The notes: a model not told the origin generated them from the sequence alone. DNA of 64,000 nucleotides from Ustilago trichophora (GCA_900323505.1 OOIN01000021.1:653130-717129); one strand, 5' to 3'; positions 29,532 through 41,900 are shown, counted from the first letter of the stretch. Translations and numbers: made by a program.

Positions 29532-31283
29532 TCAGCACTTTTGCCACATCTTGACATACTCGATCTCCATTCCGCGCTGTCTCGGGTCGGTGGGCCAAGT
29601 GGGAAGCCACCTGTCCCTCGACTCCCAGAACTGCGCCCTTGCGTTTCGGGCATCGTTAGACCAAGGCTTGTCGTCGCCAAGACCATCCTGGAAGTAGCCG
29701 TTGGTACCGCCCACAGCGACGTTGAGAATCAGGTAAAACTCCTGGTCAAAAGGTGCAGCGTTGGCATGTGGGCCCTGTACAGAAGCCCAAGGGTTCGACA
29801 GCAGTGTACCGTTGGTCATCTGGTTGGGGAACTTGCCACGCTTCCAGAAGCCATCTCCGTATGTTACCTGCAGGTTCTTGAAGACGGGCGAATGCTCCCA
29901 AGTCCACAGCTTGTCTTCGGTCCATTCGAGGCCGAAGGTGTGCGAGCCTTGGTTGAACCAGTCTCGCCAAAGGTTACGAGCCTTGGTGGCGAATCCGTAG
30001 CCGTCAAAGAGGTAGTTTGGGCCAAAGTGGAGTGTGGATTGCATCTTGTTGGTGCCTTCGCTATCGCGGTTCTTGGGGAGGTTACCGCGGCCTTCAAAGA
30101 TATCAATTTCTCCAGAGCGTGGCCAAGGGCCGTAGACCGAGTCCTTGGGCATCATCCATACAGCAGGCCAGATCCAGTCACCAGTTGGCATGCGAGCCTT
30201 GACCTCAACACGACCGTACTTGATGGTACGCGAGAAGTTGGTCATCAATCGCGCAGACTGGATCGGTGGCAGAACTACACCGGTGGTAGAGTTGGAGACA
30301 ACAGCGCAGTTGGCATCAGTCTTGTTCGAGGCAGTGCATTGGCCAGACTGGGTGAGGTTGAGGGTGTAGCCGTTGGTGATGGCTGCCTCGCCAAGGTTGT
30401 CGGCAGTGAGGGTGGGGACAATGTAGAGCTTCCCATCCTGGACGAACGAGTTGTTGGTCGAATCGGTGGTCCAGTCAAATTGGCCGTTGCCGAATCCACC
30501 GGTCTCGAGCTCATGGAACCAGATGTCCTTGTTGATGGTATCGCCATCAAACTGCTCATCCAGAACAAGACAGTACTTGCCCTTGGGCACTCCGGCATAT
30601 GCAAAGTACATCAGCAGGATTGCACCAACTATACCAAAGGACAGACCAAAGATAAAGATCCAGTACGCCTTGCGGTTCGACGATATGCGCTTCTTGTCCT
30701 CCAGCCAAGGCTTCTCCACCTTTTCGCCCTCCTTGAGCACACGTCGTGCAAAGGGCTTACGATACTTGAGTGCCACGTTGGCAAAGGATGTGTTGGCCGA
30801 TATGTTGTACAGCCCCGCTGCGGGGGTCATGGTGCCAGAATGGCTCTGCACCGAGGGACTTGCGTAACCCGACAAGCTGCCCGAGTTGAAGTTTTCAAAC
30901 TCGCGACCGAAGCTGCTCGACAGATAGCCGCCGTGGTTGTCACCGCCGATCGATGCGTGCGGAGACTGGCTGCCGGTGCCAGAGAAGCGGCCTTGCGAGT
31001 TGGAGCCACCAACGCTGTTACCTCCGAACGAGCTGCTGGGGCTCAACGTCGACGGCATTGAGTTGGACGCCGACAGCGAGCTGTTTGAAGGCAAGCCAAA
31101 GCTCGGGTTTCGACCGCGCGGAGACGAAACTCCAGCATTCTGATTGTAGGCGATTGCGCCAAAGTAGCTCCCAGTGGCGCTTGCGCTTGCAGCGATGTCG
31201 CTGTTGGATGTCGGAACATCACGAAGCTGCTCGATCTCTTCTTCGCCCGAAGGTCGGGGTGGAAGCTCTAGTGTTTTACTCAT
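29532..31283 (-). CDS. KRE6/SKN1-type beta-1,6-glucan synthesis protein (GH16)
   Basis: A 583-residue type II membrane protein starting MSKTLELPPRPSGEE at 31283. A Ser/Gly-rich cytosolic region comes first. One transmembrane segment follows (about 206-230, YWIFIFGLSFGIVGAILL). A luminal GH16 domain contains VLDEQFDG, VWMMPKDSVYGPWPRSG and the catalytic E-x-D-x-x-E as EIDIFE (E392, D394, E397). Kre6/Skn1 proteins act in the secretory pathway on cell-wall beta-1,6-glucan; their exact reaction is debated. The minus strand upstream of the ATG has GTAAGT near 31386, which could start a 5' UTR intron. The antisense strand carries a 584-codon open frame, a by-product of codon bias. Confidence 0.94.
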   Translation of the reverse strand: MSKTLELPPRPSGEEEIEQLRDVPTSNSDIAASASATGSYFGAIAYNQNAGVSSPRGRNPSFGLPSNSSLSASNSMPSTLSPSSSFGGNSVGGSNSQGRFSGTGSQSPHASIGGDNHGGYLSSSFGREFENFNSGSLSGYASPSVQSHSGTMTPAAGLYNISANTSFANVALKYRKPFARRVLKEGEKVEKPWLEDKKRISSNRKAYWIFIFGLSFGIVGAILLMYFAYAGVPKGKYCLVLDEQFDGDTINKDIWFHELETGGFGNGQFDWTTDSTNNSFVQDGKLYIVPTLTADNLGEAAITNGYTLNLTQSGQCTASNKTDANCAVVSNSTTGVVLPPIQSARLMTNFSRTIKYGRVEVKARMPTGDWIWPAVWMMPKDSVYGPWPRSGEIDIFEGRGNLPKNRDSEGTNKMQSTLHFGPNYLFDGYGFATKARNLWRDWFNQGSHTFGLEWTEDKLWTWEHSPVFKNLQVTYGDGFWKRGKFPNQMTNGTLLSNPWASVQGPHANAAPFDQEFYLILNVAVGGTNGYFQDGLGDDKPWSNDARNARAQFWESRDRWLPTWPTDPRQRGMEIEYVKMWQKC

Positions 31284-34200
31284 CTTGCGCGTAAAGTCTA
31301 CTCTTGATGTGCGAGCTGGTTTGAAAAGCTCGTGGGGGGATGCTTGCGATTCGGCTTCGATATGAGAGAATCGCTTGCTCGACTTACTTGAAAGTGGAAG
31401 AACGGAAGGAAAGGGATAGTAACAAGAAAGCCTCCAAGATATTATGAGGCGGCGGCGGAAGGAGTACAAGGTGGAGGGACAGAGTGGGATGTGAACTTTG
31501 AGCAGTTCTCAGAGGTTTGCTGGCCACCTTGTTCAAGCGCCTTAGTGTGTGGTACATTACTCGGTCAAATCTCTTAAGCGCGGTCAAGTCTTTGAGTAGG
31601 CACTCGCTAACAAAGCGGCAAGATCAAGGTGAAGCACGTCGAAGGGCTCGCATCGATAAGTCTTGGCCCACTGAAATGCAGTCATGGCAGAGGGCAAACG
31701 CACGATTCACTGTGCTACAGTAGATGAACGCGAGTGCGGATCCAGATGAGGCTCAAGCGAACGACAGTGTCAACGGCAGGATTAGTGCGAGCAAGGTGAA
31801 ACACGCGCAGAGCTGTCACGGCAGCGGAAATCAGAAGCCGGAAACCAGAGAAGGATGGAGCGAGCCAACATATTGAACCGCACGCTTTCCGATCTGCGAT
31901 ACCGGGTTGCTCGATAAAATCCAAGACATGTTTGCACAACGAGAGACCCTTGATCCACCAGATCATGTCCGACACACTGCACTAGAGCCAAGAACAGGTG
32001 GATCTGCGGAAGAACGCTTCTTCCAATCATCAGCATTAAAACTGACGCCCTTTGCTGTACAATGGCGCATGCGAATATTCTCGCACACTACTGTACCACG
32101 CAGCGCAATCCAAATCACCACCAAAAGGATCGGTGATCCGGTCCACCCACTCATCATGCGGCATCTGAGACATAACCTGAATCCAACAAACCTTTGCTCG
32201 ACTCACCTCGACAAAAAGCCGACGGGTGGTTTGGTGCAGTAGGAAACAGCACTACCGGTCCGACCTCATGCTTGTAAGCTCTGGCGAGTTTGCTGAGTCG
32301 ACGGCCAATCAAGGGCTTGATGACCTTCGGCCTCCGAGTGGCCCTCTTTCTCCCTCTCTCACTCTTCCCACACTGTTTATCTGCGATTCACCGACGCAGT
32401 CGATTCTCGGTCTAGAACAATTTTGAGCGGTATCACAGGAACACACCGCAGCGACTCGTACATGCCTCGCCTTCGAACGAAAGCTGTGGCACGGCATAGC
32501 CCTCTTTGAGATGTCCGATGCAACGCTGTCGTTCACATACAGATTCGCCGGAATGCCATGCCATAGAGGAGCTTGAAAGAGGGAAAAAAACAGACATTAT
32601 GAAGAGGTGCCAATGAGGCGGAAGATCAGCGCAAAATCAAGCAAATCGAGCCGTCAGATCCGAGCGAGCTCTGACGATCCTGCTGTCAAGTCACGATTCG
32701 AAGCCGTCTACAGTACATACAGTGTGTGTGGCAAGCGGCTGATTTGGGCTGGGTTACCAGATCTACCTATGTGCCACCTTTGCATCGTCAAGAAGGCACC
32801 CTTTGCGTTTCACCGCTCGTCTGCGCTCTGCGTGCTCGCTAAGCGTCTCCCAGGCCACTATTGTGTCGAAACTCCATTAAGGAAATGATTTTCTTTTCAT
32901 TTGTTTGGAAGAATGCCTCGCCCTTCTCAAAAATTGGGTCAAGAAGCGAGCGTCGACGCAAACACGCGTCAACCTACGCCACCTGGTTCCGACCTTTCTG
33001 GGTTCTCGTCAAGGCCAGAATACCGAGTCAGAGGCGCGACGCCCAAGAAAGAAAGTGCAGAGTAGTGTAGTTGGCGTCGAAAAGCATTTTCTTCTTTTTT
33101 TTCTGACTTGACACCTTGCGCCCAACGCCCTAGATGCACAGCCTAAACGCCCCGGATTGGTCGAATAGCGCACACCCTGCTCGCTTTCTCATCGTTCCTT
33201 TCCACGAATTTGTTGCCCTTCTAAGCTCGCTTTCTTGGCACCCGTTGTCCAGTCACCATCAATCCAATGTGCCCCCTGGAGTTGCAAAACAGAACTGGAT
33301 CGTGTCCACTCTATTTCGCCCAGCTGCTGCAACCATTGCTGACAACACCACATGCTCATTTCGTCCTTCTACTCACAAAACAGCAGACAGAGATTTTGCG
33401 CGAGCATGTATGTAAGGCTTTGGAGCAGCGATGAGCTTTAATCCACATGCTCGTTCTGCACTCTTGGTATTGTGTCGATCAGTGCAGAGATGACGGAAAC
33501 AAGCAAGCGGAAGTCAGTCCAAAGACCAGATTCCTTATCTAGCTGGTGGCCTTCACCAACATGGACTCTTTTGTTCTGGTAGTTTGTGGGTAATCCTACA
33601 ACAGCGTATTGCAGTTGATCAAGGATCGTGAGATGCAGAAAGGCGTCTATCAATGAAACGTCTACAGTGCAACTCTTGTGTGGGCTGCCTTTTCGCCAAG
33701 ACAACCTTTTCATCCTTGAGTTGACGCTGCAGAAAACTTGTCGCGCAAGTTAGTTCGTACGTCTTCTGCCCTCCATATGAGGACAAAGCTCAATTCGCAT
33801 TGGTGCACTAGCCAAAGCTCGTCGTTAGGAATCGGCGAAGCCTCTCTATTGCACCAGCATCCGCCAAGTCGTCTCAGAATCTTTACTCTGCGGGTGTCTC
33901 GCATACTCCATTGCTCACGATCTTTACCCATGGTCTCACACCAATCTGGTTCGCCTGTCTCAATATCGGAAACCTTTTCAAGGCCCACAGCCGTGGTCGG
34001 CATCGCAGTCTATTGGGCTCGAGTTACCCATCAGTCAGCATCATGAACTGGTTATACGGCCTTAGGGGTTCAAGCCTATGGCTTGAGCTCACGCGCGACA
34101 AAAAGCCTGTGCTTAATCTCAGAGCTCAAGGCCTTGCTGTGTGTGCGATTCTCGAGCGTACGTGTCGCATGTATCGCTATCGATCCGCTGGGTGATACGA

Positions 34201-35368
34201 TACTGACCACGGTGAGCACTGAGAACCACCAGCTGTCACATTGAATCAAATCGTTCAAGCATAATTCTTGGCATCTCGAGGCAGTGCGAGAGCCACCCGA
34301 CACCTGAGGTCGCTTGAGTCTTTCCGGCGCTAAGCAAAAAACAAACAAACAAACCATCCGTTGTCAGGCAGAGTATCATCATGGTGCTCACCTGGATTTA
34401 ACGGCACATTTGGTTCCAGCTAAGGAGAACCATCTTGTGTTCACTCTTGCTAGTATCTTTTCTTCGACGCTGTTGGCGCCGCTTTTCAAAATGTCAGACA
34501 AGAATTGGACAAGAGAAAAGAGAAAAAAAAAAAGTCAGGGAAGGGCTAAAAAATTTAAAATTAAATTTTCAATTTAAGCAAAAAGGGAAATTCAGAGTGC
34601 GACAGATTCACATCAGGGTTCAAGGGTAACTAGCGAGGAAAATCGCGGCCCACATGAGGTGCATCTTGCGAGATTGGAGCAACCGAGACCAGCTCGAACG
34701 GGCCTTGTCTTGTCTCTGCAGGTATCTCATGACAGGGGTTTGCGCCTCAAGCACAACTACTGACCAGAGACAGTCAGTGGTGGCCGTCTCTGATCGTACA
34801 AGTCTTGGTCGTGGTTTCCCGAATTCGCATCACAATTCGCTTGCTCTCGACAGCGCAGCTCTTTTGCGCGGTGGATCCGATGCGCACATCAGACAGCAGA
34901 CTCTCGCCTCACTTTCTTCGCTTTCCGTAGATCAGCTTAACTTCGAGATTGAATCGAAGAACGTGATGACAGGCGGCTATTTCGCATCCTCGCCTACTAT
35001 CGAGAGTCGCTGAAGAGAAAGTTCTGCTTGTCCAATGTACTCGCTATGAAGCACAATCGCGTGCCGCTCGTAGTGCACAAAGTGTGTGCTTCCTAGTCTG
35101 GCTCGGCCTACCTCCATCCCACCCAAGGTCCGCTGCCTCTCACCGACCCCCTCCTCTTTTAAACCAAAGACACTTCAGTGCTTCATCGACAACCTTTCCT
35201 CTAAAGCCATCACTTGCCCTGTCATCGGCCTACTCCTCCCTTTGATCCCTTCACCCTCATCTAGACTTAAAAGAGCCTTGCTCTGAAGTTCAAGAAGCAT
35301 TCGCTATCTGGCACCTACTTTTGACATCTAGCAACGTCGACGTGTTGTGCTAGCCTCACACCGCGAAG
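31284..35368. other. Gene-poor tract, 4.1 kb
   Basis: Codon bias fades and only short ORFs remain. Two abutting minus-strand ORFs (34003-33710 and 33713-33438) read like globular protein in different frames and could be a frameshifted relic or an unrecognised spliced gene. Near 34519-34578 there is a very A/T-rich patch. No transposon, tRNA or rRNA was recognised. The right end is the promoter of the GT2 gene. Confidence 0.5.
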
Positions 35369-38224
35369 ATGCTTGGCTTTTTGCGTAAGACAGAGCACCT
35401 CCCAGCAAGGGAATCATCCAGCTCGCCTGACTCACCTCCTCCTATGATGGAGCAGCGACCAGGTCAGCTGACCGAGTACGCCCAATCGCTCAACTCGGAG
35501 TACAACGAAAAGGATCAAGCTAGTGCTGCTGCAACAGCAGATCAGAACTGGATCGATGCCCGCGATGGTTACCAAGTCATGGCGGCTCACCTCTGGAAGT
35601 CTTGCAGCCGACGCAACTTCTTTTCGGAGAATCCTGATGTTCCAAGTGGTGTAGCCATTCGTTATGCCAAGGGCCAGTATGTGGTCTGCCCGTTGGAAGA
35701 CGAGAGGCTCGCCAACTTCTGCCGAGCAGTAGCGATCCTCAATTGCGAGGCTGCCATGACGATCACCTCTCCTGTAGTTTCAGCCATCAACACTCGACTG
35801 GCTCCCTTTACCGAGCAGATCCCAATCACCCCCTCACAACATATTCAGGTCGTCGAAACCATGGAGCAGCTTGCCGGCGCGAGAAAGGCACAAAATGCAT
35901 GCTTCATCCGCAGAGAAAACACTGTGGCAATCTGGTGCGACCACGTCGAACAGCTAGAGGAGTGCGCGCAAGATCTCGAAGAAAAGATGATCAAGTTCGT
36001 CTGGAGAAGCTCTTACGCTAACAATACAAGCAACTTGGTCGCTTCCGCCTCGAGCTCAAGCATCATCGACTCTGCCATGAGCGAATTCAACCAGAACCAG
36101 GCAAGATTTCGCTCCCTCTCCAGCGCAGGTCACGGCACTCCCGTGTACGGACCAGGTGCAGCATCCGACGCTCTTTCTATAGCTCCTTCGAACCCTTTCT
36201 CCGAGTCCCACGCTGTAAATGGCTCGCCGGGAAGCTCTGGCTCTCCAAATGGTACTCCCTGGGCAATCAACAGCCCAAGCGACCCCGAGAAGCAGGACAA
36301 GCCTGCGACCGAAGAGAGGCCGCTCAACTACCAAGCGCCTCTCCAGCATGGCTTGGCAGTCGGCCTCGACATCGTTTTGTGCTTCCTGTTCATCTCCAAG
36401 CTCTTCGAGTACTCGCTCATTGACGGGAAATGGGCACGAATGGGTCTCGCTGCAGTAACGTTGTTGATGTTCCCAGTCATCATGTTCTTCTGCGATAACG
36501 TCATCGGCGTCATCTTCCAGATCATCGGCCCTGTTCGCCAACTCCACCAGAACTCACGATACTACTCTGGCAAGCCCCCTACCAGGATTTCTGGTCAGCT
36601 GCCGCACATCACCATTCAAATGCCCGTTTACAAGGAGTCGATGGAAGGCGTTCTTATTCCCACTATCGAGTCCGTCAAGAAAGCCATCAGCACGTACGAG
36701 CTTCAGGGGGGTACTGCATCCATCATTGTCTCTGAGGATGGTATGCAGCTCGTTTCTCCAGAAGAGCAGGCCATTCGACACGAGTTTTACGAGAAGAACA
36801 ACATTGGATGGGTGGCTCGACCTGCCCATGGCAAAGATGGCTACCTTCGAAAGGGTCGCTTTAAGAAAGCTTCGAATCTCAACTTCACTTGTCACCTCTC
36901 TCTCGCAGTGGAAAGCACCATGTCCGAGCACCGCCCTCAGACACCGGAAGCCCTTGCCATGTGGACGGAAGCTGACGAGACTGATCTCTACAACCGATGC
37001 TTGGAGAAGTGCCTTCCTGAACTTCATCCCCTTGCTCAAGCCAGAGGTAATGTCCGAATCGGAGATCTTGTTCTTCTAATCGACTCGGATACTCGAGTGC
37101 CAGAGGACTGTCTGCTAGACGCTGCCTCGGAAATGGTTCAGTGCCCTGATGTTGGTGTCCTGCAACACTGCTCCGGTGTCATGATTGTCACAGACAGCTA
37201 CTTTGAACTTGGTATCTCCTTTTTCACGCGTCTCGTCAACTTTGCCATCTCGTTCATGGTGGCTGCAGGAGACATGGCTCCGTTCATGGGACACAACGCT
37301 ATTCTGCGCTGGTCGGCAATGCAAGAGGCCTCCTTCATTGACGAGGAAGACGGTGTTCGCAAGATCTGGTCCGAATCACACGTATCCGAGGACTTCGACA
37401 TGGCCCTTCGTCTGCTCATGAGCGGCTACATCACTCGTTGGGCCACCTATTCGAACAACGGATTCGAGGAGGGGGTCTCACTCACTTGTGATGACGAGCT
37501 CAACCGTTGGCAGAAGTATGCCTTCGGCTGCTCTGAGCTCATCTTCAACCACATCTGGCAATGGCCGTATCGAGGCCCATTCACCAAGCTCTTCCGTACC
37601 TTCTTGCGGAGCAATGCGCCGATTCACTACAAGTTCTCGGCCTGCTCGTACATCTTCTCCTACTACGCCATTGCTTGCGCATTACCTCTCTCTGCAGCTC
37701 TGTACTTGGTTCAAGGATGGTTCTACCCCGAGCTACTACCCTGCTTCTTGCCTCCTTTCAACATTTGGGTCGCCGTCATCGTCATCTTCACCTGTGGTGG
37801 TAACGTCTCTCAGATTCTGGCAAGATACCGAGCCAAGGTCGATGGCCTCTTCAACCTGATCAAAGAGCATGTTATCTGGATTCCTTACATGTTCATCTTC
37901 TTCGGCGGGTTGTCGTATCACGTCTTGACCGCACTTCTGGCTCACCCTGTCGGCATCAACATGAGCTGGGGTGCCACCATCAAGGACTTGGAAGACAGTA
38001 ACTTCTTCATCGAGGTTCCCGCCATCTTCAAGAGGTTCTGGAAGGTGTTGCTCTTGTCGATTGCTTGCATCGCTGCCGTGATCATCTTCCAGCTGCCCAA
38101 CGTTCTGCCGCTGCAATGGCAGATCCAAGGCTTCTTCATCTACTGGCCGCTCCTCCTCACGGCGGTTTTGCACATTCTCTATCCTATCGCGCTCAACCCT
38201 GCGCTCTTGCGATTCTCATTCTAA
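35369..38224 (+). CDS. Membrane-bound GT2-family processive glycosyltransferase
   Basis: A 951-residue polysaccharide-synthase-like enzyme. A cytosolic N-terminal region of about 320 residues precedes two transmembrane spans (about 330-385). The catalytic GT-A domain holds QMPVYKESMEGV, IIVSEDG, the metal-binding DSD (D572/D574) and the acceptor-site SEDFD (E674/D675). The position of QxxRW reads RWQKYAFG (Q715). About five C-terminal spans follow. The substrate cannot be read from sequence. Fungal GT2 proteins of this build include mixed-linkage glucan synthase-like and hyphal-growth GT2 proteins. It is not a canonical chitin synthase because the QRRRW box is absent. It is isolated between two gene-poor tracts, though its codon use is normal. 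Confidence 0.88.
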   Translation: MLGFLRKTEHLPARESSSSPDSPPPMMEQRPGQLTEYAQSLNSEYNEKDQASAAATADQNWIDARDGYQVMAAHLWKSCSRRNFFSENPDVPSGVAIRYAKGQYVVCPLEDERLANFCRAVAILNCEAAMTITSPVVSAINTRLAPFTEQIPITPSQHIQVVETMEQLAGARKAQNACFIRRENTVAIWCDHVEQLEECAQDLEEKMIKFVWRSSYANNTSNLVASASSSSIIDSAMSEFNQNQARFRSLSSAGHGTPVYGPGAASDALSIAPSNPFSESHAVNGSPGSSGSPNGTPWAINSPSDPEKQDKPATEERPLNYQAPLQHGLAVGLDIVLCFLFISKLFEYSLIDGKWARMGLAAVTLLMFPVIMFFCDNVIGVIFQIIGPVRQLHQNSRYYSGKPPTRISGQLPHITIQMPVYKESMEGVLIPTIESVKKAISTYELQGGTASIIVSEDGMQLVSPEEQAIRHEFYEKNNIGWVARPAHGKDGYLRKGRFKKASNLNFTCHLSLAVESTMSEHRPQTPEALAMWTEADETDLYNRCLEKCLPELHPLAQARGNVRIGDLVLLIDSDTRVPEDCLLDAASEMVQCPDVGVLQHCSGVMIVTDSYFELGISFFTRLVNFAISFMVAAGDMAPFMGHNAILRWSAMQEASFIDEEDGVRKIWSESHVSEDFDMALRLLMSGYITRWATYSNNGFEEGVSLTCDDELNRWQKYAFGCSELIFNHIWQWPYRGPFTKLFRTFLRSNAPIHYKFSACSYIFSYYAIACALPLSAALYLVQGWFYPELLPCFLPPFNIWVAVIVIFTCGGNVSQILARYRAKVDGLFNLIKEHVIWIPYMFIFFGGLSYHVLTALLAHPVGINMSWGATIKDLEDSNFFIEVPAIFKRFWKVLLLSIACIAAVIIFQLPNVLPLQWQIQGFFIYWPLLLTAVLHILYPIALNPALLRFSF

Positions 38225-38634
38225 AATGAACAGTGGCCCGCGCAGGAAACCTCGTCTCTTTCCGAACACTTACATGTACATAGATAACCCTCCCTCTCAC
38301 ACCTGCCCTGATGTTGCAGTACTTCCATTTCCGGAAGCTTTGGGCTTCGACGCTCTGGCAAGACTCGTTGCATCTGCTCTTTCACAGTCACCATGGAATC
38401 TCTCTCTACATTTGCCCGATTTCTCTCGCTCTTTTTGCACATTCATTCACTCTCTTGCCACACGCAACAGTACACGCTCTCTTGTCTCCAACAGCAATTC
38501 TCGAATTTAGTTGATAAGCATCCTGCTGTACGTGCGTCTTTGCTATCAATTTTGCCGCATATCATCATGAGGTCCGAGAAAACAGTATTTTCTGAATTTC
38601 GAGCCCTTTTTCTGTGAACTAATTTCGTACCTGT

Positions 38635-38904
38635 TTAAGAGATCAATCGTCCTGTCACACCCTGTACCACGGCCTGTAAGCAGAGAAGTTGATTCGGCAA
38701 AGTCATCGGTTGTTCAAGTGCATCCCAGTAGAAGCCAAGACACTTTAGAATGTGAGCATTCCGCTTTCGAGAATCAATCGAGAGTCGCCCTGATCCAATG
38801 ACCACCCACGTCAGACCTTCAAGAAAGTGGTCTAATAAAATGCTTCCTGTCAAAAATACGGCGGCTGCAAAAGGCACGATCAGGATCGGGGCCTTCAATT
38901 GCAT
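38635..38904 (-). CDS. Doubtful small ORF with signal-peptide-like N-terminus
   Basis: An 89-residue ORF starting MQLKAPILIVPFAAAVFL with ATG at 38904. The first ~25 residues look like a signal peptide or signal anchor; the rest has two possible helices and two cysteines. There is no codon-bias support, no paralogue in the window and no recognised domain. It could be a small secreted protein, the first exon of a spliced gene, or chance. Confidence 0.2.
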   Translation of the reverse strand: MQLKAPILIVPFAAAVFLTGSILLDHFLEGLTWVVIGSGRLSIDSRKRNAHILKCLGFYWDALEQPMTLPNQLLCLQAVVQGVTGRLIS

Positions 38905-41900
38905 CTCTGGCTTGTGAGATCTGATAATGAGCCACAGAGCCTAGTGTGGGTCATCCGGGCCAACTTACGCCAGATCCCCGAAGCTACTTCCCTGTAGACA
39001 GCGCACCGATGCCAAAAGTTGAGATCGCGAGCTTTCATGACACAGCCGGTGACATTGTTGCAAGGGATTATGAAACAATGGCGAACAAGAAGGAATCTTG
39101 GCAGCGCCAACTTGCAGCCGGGCCGATGTGATGTCTCAGTAGTCTCTCAGTAGTCTTCGAGGAAGGAAGGTGCGTGGGAAAGAATCGCCGATGATTCACG
39201 AGCTCAAGCGAATCAGCTCGGTAGGCACGACAAGAAGCTATGCTATGCGATCAAGGGCAGTCTCGAGGCAGCTGCCATTTAAAGTTTATCGTTCGTACTG
39301 CAAGCCAAGTCGTCATGCAGTCTTTTCCTTCTCCCGAGATGTTTCTACACACTCAACCCTCGTCTGGATGCGCTCGAAACACCGGCCGACGAGACACGAT
39401 CCCTTGGTGGGAGATGCAAATACAAAGGGAAGCATTTTGCGGATTCCTGTCGGAATTTCTATGAGAAAGACCCTCAAGATGATCGACTAACTCGGGAACC
39501 GCCTTTAAGGAAGCTGGAAATACTCGAGAACCATTGCAGACCGGTTCGCCATTGTGATGAGCTCGCTATGACAACGAGGCGATACGTGAGGATTGTGCCT
39601 GTCATGATACCACTGTTGCCTCGAGGATGAGGTCACTTCTATGGCATTGACCATAGGCGGCGTCTGCGATTTGCACCGCAAGTCCGTCCACCACTCTTGC
39701 TTGGCTGAAGGATGCATGCTCACATCTTCCGAGCTCGCCTAGCCGGCCCGAGGTGAGGAACGCGAAGCCAGCCAATTTTCCGATTTTCTAGACTTTCTGG
39801 GTTTTGTCAACTTTTCGAAAACTTGCTCCAAAACTTTCTTTTCGGCATCTATGACGGGCGATCAGTCAACAAACAAATGCAAATGTCGACGCACTTTCCG
39901 ACAAAAGAAAATTGATCCGGAACGTCTGAGTGTCTCAGATAGCGCGGGAAGCTTTGCTGTTAGTGGTCGCGCCGGTAAATTTATGGCCGCCACTTGGGTT
40001 CTTGGCTGACCCTGATGATCATGATCTTCCAGTCGTTGGAATTTTGGTGATCATAGGGTAGTACATGACTGCTCACTCAGCTACCGAGCACTCTCGCACC
40101 TGCTCAGCTGCACCTGCAGACCATACCCGAACAGATCCCTTTTGCCAAGAGCGAGTCAAGGTTCGTTAAAAGATCTCGATGCCCGTCCAGCATGGTTCCC
40201 CGTCACAAATACCGCATTGAAGCTTGAGCTTGGCAGGAAGTCTCTACATACCATTTGTTTTCCTATGTTCATATTGACGTCGAATGGTGGGCGTCATCAG
40301 TGAGAAGCTCTTGGCGAGCTACTTCAAGGGCGCTGGAACGCGAGCCTCTGCAATGTCAATCGGACGGTGATTCTCAACGTTACGAAAAGGGGACACTGAG
40401 GCTCTCTTTGGACGGCGTGGTCTCTGTACGACGGAAAAAAGACAATGGCTGATGATCTTGACTGCTCTGCTGCCACCTTCTCGGACATTCCTCTGACTTT
40501 CATCTTCATTCTCTCTCTCTCCGTGGGTCGCTTATTTGCAGATTCAGAGTGCTGCAGATCGCGCCGTCAACATGTGCAGTTCTGTTTCAGCTTAATCAAT
40601 TTGGCCGGTCTCAGCTAGCCCCACTGCGCCACGTAGTGCTTCAACGCAATTCTCTTGCTGACGTGTTCCAGCGTCTCCGCTGTAGCACTCCAAAGCTCTC
40701 ATATGCTCTGCATTCGAGATCACCGACTGACCTGTGCGAGAGCATCGAAGGGCGATAGAGCCTGTTCAGTGACGTCGTTCTTGGCAGGACGCTTACTCGC
40801 TGTATTGCAATACTGCGTGCAGCTAAAGAAGTGGTTCGAGGAGCGTGATAGACCCCTGGGGAGAGTAAACAGTTCAATGATGCTTGCCTGGCACAAGAAG
40901 CTGAAGGATAGTGCATATCTGACAATCCAGACTTTGGGACTGGAAGCTACAGTGCTGTACAGTATACAGTATGCCTGTTCCCGAGCTGGAACAAAAAGAA
41001 GAGACGAGAACCTGTTTGTCGACTGTAGATTCCTATCCCGTGGTACGCTCGTAGATCTAGACCAGCGTGGTCAGTTCCCGCCCTTTTGGTATTTCGGGCA
41101 ACTTGGCCGCAATTTTCGTCAGGGCGCAATACAGTAGTCAAGATAGCTCGGAAAAAAAAAGAAATTGTCTGTGCCTGTTCTTCTTCTGGAAACACGAAGC
41201 AAGCTGAAGATCATTGTCGATCCCATCAATCTGAGACTGTCAATTCTCAGGGGTTAGTCTTTTGTCATCCCGTGCCATCGTCAAGCGACGTAATTGTAAA
41301 GAGACACGGGTATTTTGGCGCCTTAGTGTGTCTTGGCACCGAAGAAAACCAACCCATCATCAACGTGACTGTTCTTCAGAAAGAACGCAAAAATCTTGAA
41401 CGATCCATAGCAGAGCTACGGGAATCACAAGGCGGCGAAGTATAGCAGTCCAGATGTTGCTTGGTGAAACATCAATGTTGACCGTGCGTCGTTTCTGAGC
41501 ACCATTGGACGGACAGCCTCGATTGTGAGACACTCTCTGAAGCTGGTGCATGCCGTCTGCAGTATATTAAACGAGGGTGGAGGCAGTGGGGGGCTCAAAT
41601 GCTACTTTAAGAGGATTGACCGGAGAGGCGGAAAGGAAAGTTGACAAGGGTCGAGAAGTTGATGCGAGAAGCAGGGAGATTGACAGCCGGAAAAGCTTGA
41701 AATGAAACAAATTAGCAAAACAAATATTGCAAGAAATTGGTTTTTCAAAAAAGAAATTACGAACTGCTTTCCCCCTTTCGTCGCCCACAAAAGTATGTGT
41801 GATACGCTTCAACTTGCTTCTGTGCCATAGCTAGGTGCAGACGAAAGAGTTTGTGTGCGAAGCAAGGTGTTACCAAAGGATTCTGGAGCAATCGGAGCGG

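Noticed and set aside
29307..31061. 584-codon open frame on the plus strand, opposite the KRE6/SKN1-like gene
   Set aside because: It is an exact antisense shadow of a recognised GH16 gene with strong codon bias; it has no domain-like sequence, and its start lies in the neighbour's 3' flank.
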